Source of the DNA: Fredericiella sp963839515
GTDB lineage: Bacteria; Chloroflexota; Anaerolineae; Caldilineales; Caldilineaceae
Reading direction: 5' to 3'
DNA length: 64,000 nucleotides
Assembly (NCBI GenBank): GCA_963839515.1
Contig: CAWIVN010000012.1
Location: 372,001-436,000 of the forward strand
Part shown: one piece after another, positions 44,083-50,893 of the stretch
Numbering within the stretch: the first letter of the stretch is position 1
Layout: each line of letters begins with the position of its first letter
Made by a program: the position numbers and the translations under genes
Notes under the pieces: model-generated
What the model was told of the DNA's origin: nothing
Databases searched by the model: none
Seen by the model: only the letters and a program-made list of their open reading frames with translations

Positions 44083-47000
44083 TGGGGTTCCTGGTCCAAA
44101 GCCTCACGCCGCAGAGCCACCAGCTCGCGCAGTTGAGTGGTCGAAAGCTCGGTCAGCCACTGCTCACCGCTGCCTAGCACGCTGGCAGCCAATGCCTGCT
44201 TGCCCTCGATCATCTCGTCTATCTTCTCCTCCAACGTGCCGGTGACGACGAACTTGTGAACCTGCACGTTGCGCTGCTGTCCAATGCGAAATGCCCGGTC
44301 CGTGGCCTGATTCTCTACCGCTGGGTTCCACCAGCGGTCAAAATGAAATACGTGCGTGGCCCGCGTCAAGTTGAGCCCCACGCCGCCCGCCTTGAGCGAT
44401 AGCACAAAGATCGGCGGCCCGTCCGGGTCTTCCTGGAAGCGGCGAACCATTTCCGTGCGCTTCGCCGTTGGTGTGCCGCCGTGCAAAAACTGCGTCGCCA
44501 CGCCCAGCCGCGCCTGCAAATAGCTCTTGAGCAGACCGCCCATCTCGGCAAACTGTGTAAAGACCAGCGCCCGGTCTCCCACGCTCACCACCTCTTCCAG
44601 CAGTTCCACCAGCCGCGCCAGCTTGCCGCTGCGCAGATCTTCCTCGCCTGGAGTGGTGACGCCGTCGCCGATCTGGTGCAAGAACTGCGCCGGATGATTG
44701 CAGATCTGCTTGAGCTTGACCAGCAGGGCAAGCACCTGGCCCTTGCGCTCCATCTCGTTGCCTGCCGCATCGATCTGCTGCAACTGCTCGCGCACGACTG
44801 CCTCGTACAACGTCGCCTGCTCGGCCGTCAGAAAGCAATACACCTTGCTTTCCTGCTTCTCCGGCAGGTCGTTGATCACGGTCGGATCGGTCTTGACGCG
44901 CCGCAAAATAAAGGGTGAAACTAGCCGCCGCAAGTGGTCGGCCGCCTCGGCGTCGGCATCGCGCTCGATCGGCAGCGCAAATTGTCGCCGGAACGCCTGG
45001 CGTGACCCCAAGTAGCCGGGGTTCAAAAAGTGCATGATCGACCACAACTCGGTCAGCCGGTTCTCCACCGGCGTACCCGTCAGCGCCAGCCGGAAGGTGG
45101 CCGGCAGTTTGCGCATCACCCTTGCCTGCTGGGTATCGGCGTTTTTGATGTTCTGCGCCTCGTCCACCACTACGCCAAACCAATCCACCTGGTTCAAGGT
45201 GCTTGCATCCCGCCGCACTACCGCATAGCTGCTCAGCACCACGTCGTTGCGCCCCACTTCCGCCAGCAGCGCATCCTCGCGCAGCCGCAGCGCCCCCTGG
45301 TGCACCAGCACACGCAGACCTGGGGCAAACGTCTCCGCCTCGCGCTCCCAGTTTGTCACGACTGAGGTCGGAGCCACCAACAGCACCGGCCCGGGCAGCG
45401 CCCCCTCGTCTTCCTGGATGCGCAGCAGCATGGCTAGCGTCTGGATCGTCTTCCCTAACCCCATGTCGTCGGCGAGGCACGCGCCCAAGCGCCAACGCCG
45501 CAAAAAGTCGAGCCACGAATAGCCGTACAACTGGTAGGGGCGCAGCTGCCCTTGAAGGCTGTCCGGCTGCGGCAGCACCGTCAGTTTTTCGCCCCCCGTG
45601 AGCCGCGCCATCCATTCCGCCAGCCAGCCGTCGTACGTAACCTCTAGTACGTCCAGCCCCTCGATCGGCGCCCCGCTCAGCCCCAACTGTACGGCGTCGG
45701 CCAGGCTCAACGTGCCGCCCGCCTCCAACCGCTGCCAGAACTTGATTGCCGCCTCCACTTGGCCGGGGTCGAGTTGCACCCACTGCCCGCGCACCTGTAC
45801 CAGCGGCGACTTGAGCGCCACCAGCGCATCAAACTCGGCGCGACTGAGCGAAGCCTCGCCAAGTGCTACTTCCCAGCGGTAGTCGACCAGCTTGTCCAGG
45901 CTCATACGACCGCCAGCCACGAGATCGGGCGTTGCCCCCTTGGCCGCGTTCATGCGCAGCCTTACGCCCAGCCGCGCTCCCGGCTTGTTCCACCACGGCG
46001 GCACCAGCACGCCAAACCCGCTCTCTTCCAGAACCGGCGCCGTGCGCAAAAAGGCGTAGGCCTCCTCGGTCGTGAGCATCGCTACCGTCGGTGTTTCCGT
46101 CTGCAAACTGCGCCGCAGCGGCTCAAACAACCGCGCCGCATAGCCTAACCCGGCCAGCAGCTTTTCCTGCGGGTTGGTAAAGGTGCGCCCCAGCGTTTGC
46201 AGCGTCGCATTGCCTGTCTGCCACACCTGGCTGGCAGGCACCAACAAGCTGGGGTCGTCACGCGCCTGCAGCAAGAAGTGCAACTGCCAGGTCCCACCCG
46301 CCTGTGCATGTCTGGCGTTCCGCTGCCCTGCGTTCTGCTGCCCCCCGTTCTGCCTGCCATCGTTTTGGCGCTTTGCGTCTTGCTGGCGGCCCGGCTTGCG
46401 CTGCTTGCCGTCCTGCTGTCGACTGCCTTGTTGTACGCTCTTTTGTTGCCCGTCCTGTTGCTGCCGCCCCTGCTGTTTACGGGCTTGTTGTTGACGGGCT
46501 TGTTGTTGACGTGCCTGTTGTTGGCCGCCCTGCTGCTTGCGGTTTGGTTTCGGGTCGCCTGCCTGCTGGCCGCCTGCTTGCTGGCCGCCTGCTTGCTGGC
46601 CGCCTGCTTGCTGGCCGCTGCCCTGCTTCCGATTCCTTTGCCCCTGCTCGTCATCCGGCATTTGCACGCTGACCCGCGCATGAATGTCCGCCTGGCCTCG
46701 CTGACCGGGGGGCATTTGCAGGCCAATGGACTGCGCCTGCGGTTGTGGCGCCTCTAGCCGAAAAGCCACGCGTACGTAGCGGTCGCCTGCCATGTGCAGC
46801 GACCGCAGCCAGGCACGGTGGCTGGCTTCCAGCCGGCTAAGCGGCGCCTGCGCCCCTGCCACCTTGGGCGTATCTGCAAACAGCGCCTGCAGCCACGCCC
46901 CCGCCGGTAAATTGGCCCCCACGTTCGGTGGCGGCGCCAGCCCGCGCGTCCAAATGCGCGCCAGGGCGTCGGCGCTGCTGTTTAAGAAAGATTCGAGCAA

Positions 47001-47735
47001 CTGCTGCGGGGCCGGGGCATTGGTCGCCTTGTCGGTCTGGGCGCGACAGACCGGCGGCATCTGTGCTACCAGCTGTGCTAGCCGTGGCCCATCGCGCGGG
47101 CCGTCCAGCACAGGCGCCCAGCGTGCATAAAAGTGTCCCCCGTTATTTGTTACGCCGCTGCCCTCAACCGTTTCCAGTGTTGGCAGAAGCTTCTGCTGCG
47201 CCATCGCTTCCAGCACAAGGCCCGTTGCCGTCGCCCAATAGCGCGCGTCGTCTGCCACGCGCAGCGAGGGCGGCAGGTCGCTGTCGGCCGGCAGGGCCAG
47301 CAGCACCGCCACAGCCGCCGCCGGCGGCAGCAGCAGTCCCTGTACCTGCCAGCGTGCCAGGTGCAACGACCTGCGCATATCGAATGCCCAATCGTAGACC
47401 AGCTGTGGAGAAGGGCGGGGCAGGTGGCCCGCCGCCGGCAGCAACAGCGTCAGCGTACCTTGCCGCCCGCCGCCCCCCCAACCGAGCATGCGCAGCGCCT
47501 CTTCGCTCTGCGCCACCGGTGGGCAGAAGGGGTGTGCTGGGGCGGGCGGCGTCGGTCGCGGCTTGCGCCGCCAACGTGGTTTCCGGCCACCCGAACTGCC
47601 ACCACCGTCTTGGCTGTCTACCTGGGTCTGGTTGTTCTGTTCGGCAGGCGCGGCGCTTGTCTCCGTCCAAAATAGGACGGTTCCAGTCTCATCCGGCTTG
47701 GCCGGCGGCTGCCAATGTGCATGCAAAACCAACAT
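44079..47735 (-). CDS. SNF2 family helicase/ATPase with Gln-rich insert
   Basis: 1218 residues. The N-terminal half is a poorly conserved substrate-recognition region, followed by an insert at about residues 370-475 made of GGQQA and QQQAR repeats (low-complexity, Gln/Arg-rich), then the RecA core. Motif I is ADDMGLGKTIQTLAML, motif II VVVDEAQNIKN (DEAQ), motif III LTGTPVENRLTELWSIMHF, and motifs V-VI LSLKAGGVGLNLTRA and ATDRAFRIGQQRNV. It translocates on double-stranded DNA using ATP. It is 14 bp downstream of the hydroxypyruvate isomerase-like gene and overlaps the SWIM gene. The repeat insert is discussed as a finding. Confidence 0.93.
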   Translation of the reverse strand: MLVLHAHWQPPAKPDETGTVLFWTETSAAPAEQNNQTQVDSQDGGGSSGGRKPRWRRKPRPTPPAPAHPFCPPVAQSEEALRMLGWGGGGRQGTLTLLLPAAGHLPRPSPQLVYDWAFDMRRSLHLARWQVQGLLLPPAAAVAVLLALPADSDLPPSLRVADDARYWATATGLVLEAMAQQKLLPTLETVEGSGVTNNGGHFYARWAPVLDGPRDGPRLAQLVAQMPPVCRAQTDKATNAPAPQQLLESFLNSSADALARIWTRGLAPPPNVGANLPAGAWLQALFADTPKVAGAQAPLSRLEASHRAWLRSLHMAGDRYVRVAFRLEAPQPQAQSIGLQMPPGQRGQADIHARVSVQMPDDEQGQRNRKQGSGQQAGGQQAGGQQAGGQQAGDPKPNRKQQGGQQQARQQQARQQQARKQQGRQQQDGQQKSVQQGSRQQDGKQRKPGRQQDAKRQNDGRQNGGQQNAGQRNARHAQAGGTWQLHFLLQARDDPSLLVPASQVWQTGNATLQTLGRTFTNPQEKLLAGLGYAARLFEPLRRSLQTETPTVAMLTTEEAYAFLRTAPVLEESGFGVLVPPWWNKPGARLGVRLRMNAAKGATPDLVAGGRMSLDKLVDYRWEVALGEASLSRAEFDALVALKSPLVQVRGQWVQLDPGQVEAAIKFWQRLEAGGTLSLADAVQLGLSGAPIEGLDVLEVTYDGWLAEWMARLTGGEKLTVLPQPDSLQGQLRPYQLYGYSWLDFLRRWRLGACLADDMGLGKTIQTLAMLLRIQEDEGALPGPVLLVAPTSVVTNWEREAETFAPGLRVLVHQGALRLREDALLAEVGRNDVVLSSYAVVRRDASTLNQVDWFGVVVDEAQNIKNADTQQARVMRKLPATFRLALTGTPVENRLTELWSIMHFLNPGYLGSRQAFRRQFALPIERDADAEAADHLRRLVSPFILRRVKTDPTVINDLPEKQESKVYCFLTAEQATLYEAVVREQLQQIDAAGNEMERKGQVLALLVKLKQICNHPAQFLHQIGDGVTTPGEEDLRSGKLARLVELLEEVVSVGDRALVFTQFAEMGGLLKSYLQARLGVATQFLHGGTPTAKRTEMVRRFQEDPDGPPIFVLSLKAGGVGLNLTRATHVFHFDRWWNPAVENQATDRAFRIGQQRNVQVHKFVVTGTLEEKIDEMIEGKQALAASVLGSGEQWLTELSTTQLRELVALRREALDQEPQ
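46560..46619. repeat. 15-bp tandem repeat, four units, inside SNF2 gene
   Basis: Units TGCTTGCTGGCCGCC (the first begins TGCCTG) start at 46560, 46575, 46590 and 46605. On the coding strand they give GGQQA units. A second degenerate 15-bp series (TTGTTGACGGGCTTG-like, QQQAR) lies just before it at about 46470-46530. Confidence 0.9.
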
Positions 47736-47749
47736 GTAAGCGCGGTTTC

Positions 47750-48517
47750 CTACCGCCTGTTTGTCAGTTCGACTGCCTCGGCGAGGGCGGCTTCGGTGTC
47801 TCCGGTGGGCCGAAACTCCAGCCCCACATAGCCGTCATAGCCCATGTCGTCGATGGCGGCAAATATCGTGCGATAATCGAGATCGCCGCCCACAAGATTG
47901 CCACGCCCCGGCGTTCCTGCCACGTGAATGTGGCCGATGCGGGGCGCATATTTGCGTAAATTGGCCAGGATGCTGCCTTCAGTGATCTGCTGATGATAAA
48001 TGTCATACAGGATCTTGAGGCTGGGCAGGTCCACTTCTTCCACCAGGTCGGCCGCCTGCGCCATTGTGGTCAGCCAGTAGCCGGGATGGTCGTCGTGTAC
48101 GTTCAGCGGCTCCAGGCAGAGCATGACGCCCTCTTGCTGTGCCGCTGCCGCCATCGCTTTGAGCTTGCGCAGCACCCATCGTCGTGTAATCTCATAGCTC
48201 TCACCCGCCACCACGTTACCCGCCGTAACGATGAATGTGGAGGTCCCCAGCTGGCGGCCTACTGCAGCTGCACGCGCCACCCCCGCCGTGTGTACCTCTA
48301 GCGGCGTCGGTCCGGTCAGTGCAAAACCAGGCTCACACACAAAGCCCGCCAGATTCACCTTGCCCGCACCTGCCGCCGCCTGGATTGCGGGCAGGTCCTT
48401 GTCGCTATGATTCCAAAATTCGTATGCAGACAGGCCGGCCCCTGCCACTCGCTCCACGCGCTGTGCGTAAGGCAGCTCCGGCCAGTACATCTCAATACAA
48501 ACAGACAAGCGCACCAT
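47750..48517 (-). CDS. hydroxypyruvate isomerase-like TIM-barrel protein
   Basis: 255 residues. It resembles Hyi/OtnI-type sugar isomerases: N-terminal SVCIEMYWPELPYAQRVE, AGLSAYEFWNHSDKDL, metal ligands in LCLEPLNVHDDHPGYWL, KILYDIYHQQITEG, IGHIHVAGTPGRGN and YVGLEFRPTGDTE. It would interconvert hydroxypyruvate with tartronate semialdehyde or a similar ketoacid. An AGGAGTGGAG site precedes the ATG. Its 14-bp link to the SNF2 gene is probably not functional. Confidence 0.88.
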   Translation of the reverse strand: MVRLSVCIEMYWPELPYAQRVERVAGAGLSAYEFWNHSDKDLPAIQAAAGAGKVNLAGFVCEPGFALTGPTPLEVHTAGVARAAAVGRQLGTSTFIVTAGNVVAGESYEITRRWVLRKLKAMAAAAQQEGVMLCLEPLNVHDDHPGYWLTTMAQAADLVEEVDLPSLKILYDIYHQQITEGSILANLRKYAPRIGHIHVAGTPGRGNLVGGDLDYRTIFAAIDDMGYDGYVGLEFRPTGDTEAALAEAVELTNRR

Positions 48518-48617
48518 GCTCCACTCCTGCTGCCGGCGAAATTGCCAGACAGATCGTACCGGAGAGTTGGTGCGCTGTCCAATTGCGCAAACCCTTAATG
48601 CAAATGCCTGCTGGAGC

Positions 48618-48635
48618 GCAGGCGTCCTCGCCTGC
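48618..48635. repeat. short palindrome with TCCT tetraloop (copy 3)
   Basis: GCAGGCG-TCCT-CGCCTGC, a 7-bp stem with the same tetraloop as at 32558. It lies just downstream of the small gene at 48654-48923 on the minus strand. Confidence 0.75.
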
Positions 48636-48653
48636 CCATTTGGCTGTTCCTAT

Positions 48654-48923
48654 TCAGTTCAACATGCTAATGGCAACCGGCAACTCCTCCACGCACTGCT
48701 TCAACGTCCGCCGAATGGTCGTGAGCCGGTAGAGTGCGTCCGTCGCGTCGCCCAACGTGCAGCCCGAATTGTTGATCACATCGATCAGGTGCATCATCAA
48801 GCTCACCACGTCGGCGTCCGACGCCTCCACGCGCTGCTTTACCTGCTCGATGGCGTCGTGAAACTCCATATAATTGATCTCGTGCCCCACCTTGCCGCTG
48901 GGCACATAGACTGGTCTCTCCAT
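48654..48923 (-). CDS. small hypothetical protein
   Basis: 89 residues from the ATG at 48923; GAGGAG lies 9 nt upstream, which favours this over the frame's earlier ATGs at 48932 and 49013. The sequence starts MERPVYVPSGKVGHEINYME and is mostly helical (FHDAIEQVKQRVEASDADVV, DATDALYRLTTIRRTLKQ). No membrane segment, motif or family is recognised. It stands alone on the minus strand. Confidence 0.55.
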   Translation of the reverse strand: MERPVYVPSGKVGHEINYMEFHDAIEQVKQRVEASDADVVSLMMHLIDVINNSGCTLGDATDALYRLTTIRRTLKQCVEELPVAISMLN

Positions 48924-49171
48924 GCTGTCCATCTCCTCGGCATTAACCGTGCTCACTCTCGGAGCGCCACGGGCTAAATCTCTTGCCGGTGATAATGGCA
49001 GGAAATTCCGCACTATCCTATAGAGAGAGGCACAAGCATAGGTACGATCCTGAGAGCTGTCACCGGCGGTCGTGCTCCCGCACCGTACAGTGTTGGAACG
49101 TTAACAGTTAGACATACCTTCTATATAGGGGTCCATGGCGCGCTGCGTCATGCCGTGCCATAGTGGATCCG

Positions 49172-49193
49172 TCCGGCCAAAGAATAGGCCGGA
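49172..49193. promoter_or_regulatory. hairpin upstream of the 51-residue peptide gene
   Basis: TCCGGCC-8 nt-GGCCGGA (49172-49178, 49187-49193), ending about eight bases before a purine-rich ribosome site (AGGAAGGGAA). It could limit ribosome access; this is inferred only. Confidence 0.4.
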
Positions 49194-49215
49194 ACTTGAT
49201 AGGAAGGGAACAAAC

Positions 49216-49371
49216 ATGTTACAGCAAAAGTGGCAAGCAACCTGGCAGCGCCTCCGCCTGCTTGGCGTCGTCGGCGTAGCCGGCGCCACTGTCATCCTCC
49301 GTCTCTCCGCTGCCCGCCTGATCGGCCTCGAAGACGACCGCCTGCATGCCGGCATTGGCGAGCACGGCTAA
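49216..49371 (+). CDS. putative 51-residue membrane peptide
   Basis: The ATG at 49216 follows AGGAAGGGAA at a normal distance. The peptide has a basic/aromatic N-terminus (MLQQKWQATWQRLR), one hydrophobic stretch (LLGVVGVAGATVILRL) and an acidic/His C-terminus. No family is recognised. The frame opens upstream at 49135 but without a ribosome site. It could be a real single-span peptide or a remnant. Confidence 0.4.
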   Translation: MLQQKWQATWQRLRLLGVVGVAGATVILRLSAARLIGLEDDRLHAGIGEHG

Positions 49372-49402
49372 ACCCGCACGATAATTGGGCCTGCAGCCCG
49401 CC

Positions 49403-49452
49403 CACTTCCTGGAGGTGGGCGCCGACCTCCGGTCGGACACCTCCAGGAAGTG
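49403..49452. repeat. double hairpin, 15-bp outer and 6-bp inner stem
   Basis: CACTTCCTGGAGGTG (49403-49417) pairs with 49438-49452; inside, CCGACC pairs with GGTCGG (49422-49427, 49431-49436). It lies between the small membrane peptide and the 3' end of the glycosidase remnant. It has the same architecture as the hairpins at 22063 and 31618. Confidence 0.8.
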
Positions 49453-49466
49453 CCTGCATCTCTTCC

Positions 49467-49823
49467 CTATCTCGCCACCATTTCCGCATCAAACGCCCGC
49501 GGCAGCGCAGCAATCGCCGTCAGCCACTTCCGGTAGCGCTCCAGCGCAAACGGCGGATGCCCCGCCAGGTAATGCCCGCCATACTGCTGCCCGTCCACTT
49601 CCCACGTCACCAGGTACATACGCTGGTCGCTGGCATACCTGCGGATATGGCCCACCTGCCAGTTCTGATTAGCCGGCACCGTGTATTCCCCTGCCAGGAC
49701 AACTTCCTGGCTGTCCGCATCCTGCACCTGGTAGCGCACGGCTGCCGGCCGCAGTGTGTCGTTGCTGATCACGACCGGCAGATATTTGCCTGGTCCCGGC
49801 TCGCCGAGGATGACCGCCGGCAC
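49467..49823 (-). pseudogene. C-terminal remnant of a GH2 beta-mannosidase-like glycosidase
   Basis: 118 residues from a GTG that sits directly after an in-frame TGA. The sequence (LPVVISNDTLRPAAVRYQVQ, VVLAGEYTVPANQ, GGHYLAGHPPFALERYRKW) looks like the end of a family-2 beta-mannosidase: an Ig-like sandwich followed by YLAGxPPFxLERYRxWL. The catalytic barrel is missing and the sequence upstream does not resemble it in any frame, so this is a truncated leftover. It lies immediately 5' of a promoter for the SDR gene. Confidence 0.6.
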
Positions 49824-49878
49824 TTGTCAATAGGAATTTTTTGTGCTAACCGCCAGAGGCGTTGATCGATCAATCGTG

Positions 49879-49907
49879 TTGACTCTCCGTGTGCACGGAG
49901 GTATCGT
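49879..49907 (+). promoter_or_regulatory. promoter for the SDR gene with palindromic spacer
   Basis: TTGACT (49879-49884), a 17-bp spacer, TATCGT (49902-49907). The spacer holds CTCCGTG-TG-CACGGAG (49885-49900), a perfect inverted repeat between the two promoter boxes. Confidence 0.55.
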
Positions 49908-49923
49908 AGCGGAGAACCTGGTT

Positions 49924-49995
49924 ATGCGCACGGACATCCGGCCCAGCGGCAACTACGACATCGAGGATTTGGTATACTATGGACACACCTCTTAG
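49924..49995 (+). CDS. possible 23-residue leader peptide overlapping the SDR start
   Basis: The ATG at 49924 has GGAG 9 nt upstream and a TAG at 49993. The peptide MRTDIRPSGNYDIEDLVYYG plus three residues overlaps the SDR start (49979) in another frame by 17 nt. It could couple translation or be a remnant; nothing known matches. Confidence 0.25.
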   Translation: MRTDIRPSGNYDIEDLVYYGHTS

Positions 49996-50893
49996 TAACA
50001 AGATTGCATTGGTCGCCGGGGCTACACGCGGCGCCGGCCGTGGCATTGCCGTCGAATTGGGCGCTGCCGGTGCGACCGTCTACGTCACTGGGCGCACGAC
50101 GCGTACCCAACGGTCCGAATACGATCGCCCCGAAACCATCGAAGAGACTGCCGAACTTGTGACCCAAGCCGGCGGGCAAGGCATCGCCATCCCGGCCGAT
50201 CACCTGGACAGCAGCCAGGTCAAACATCTGATCGAGCGTATCGAGCGCGACCACCGCCACCTTGATGTTCTCGTCAATGATATTTGGGGTGGCGAACGCT
50301 TGTTTGAATTCGACAAGCCCGTTTGGGAACAATCGCTGGAGCACGGTCTTCGGCTGCTGCGGCTGGCCGTGGATACGCACCTTATCACCAATCACTTTGC
50401 ATTGCCGTTGTTGCTCAAGCGTCCCGGCGGGATCGTGATCGAAATGACCGACGGTACGGCCGACTACAATGCTGGGCACTACCGGGTTTCCCTGTTCTAC
50501 GACATGGCCAAGGCAGCGGTCGTGCGCATGGCCTGGGCGCTTGCCCACGAACTAGCTCCGTATGGCACCACCGCGCTTGCCCTCACGCCTGGTTGGCTGC
50601 GCTCCGAAATGATGCTGGACGGGTTCGGGGTGACTGAGGAAAACTGGCGCGATGCCATCACACGTGAGCCACACTTCGTCATCTCCGAAACGCCCCGTTA
50701 TGTTGGCCGCGCTGTCGCCGCGCTGGCCGCCGATCGGCAGGTCGCGCGTTGGAACGGCCAATCGCTTTCGAGCGGCCAGCTCGCCCAGGTCTATGGCTTC
50801 ACCGACTTGGACGGCTCCCAGCCCGACTGCTGGCGTTATCTTCGGGAAGTACATGACGCCGGCAAGCCCGCCGACGCAACCGGCTACCGCTAA
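49979..50893 (+). CDS. SDR family oxidoreductase
   Basis: 304 residues. The Rossmann glycine motif is GATRGAGRGIAVELG and TGRTTRTQ follows. The catalytic Tyr-x3-Lys is in YRVSLFYDMAKAAVVRMAW (YDMAK), with a Ser/Thr region upstream (EMTDGTADYN). PGWLRSEMML replaces the usual PG-x-T. It is an NAD(P)-dependent short-chain dehydrogenase of unknown substrate. Its stop overlaps the metallophosphoesterase stop by 4 bp, tail to tail. Confidence 0.9.
   Translation: MDTPLSNKIALVAGATRGAGRGIAVELGAAGATVYVTGRTTRTQRSEYDRPETIEETAELVTQAGGQGIAIPADHLDSSQVKHLIERIERDHRHLDVLVNDIWGGERLFEFDKPVWEQSLEHGLRLLRLAVDTHLITNHFALPLLLKRPGGIVIEMTDGTADYNAGHYRVSLFYDMAKAAVVRMAWALAHELAPYGTTALALTPGWLRSEMMLDGFGVTEENWRDAITREPHFVISETPRYVGRAVAALAADRQVARWNGQSLSSGQLAQVYGFTDLDGSQPDCWRYLREVHDAGKPADATGYR

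Noticed and set aside
43177..48517. Anti-phage island (DISARM-like) built around the SNF2 gene
   Set aside because: No methyltransferase, phospholipase D, DUF1998 or other partner genes are present. The neighbours are metabolic or housekeeping, so no system can be claimed.
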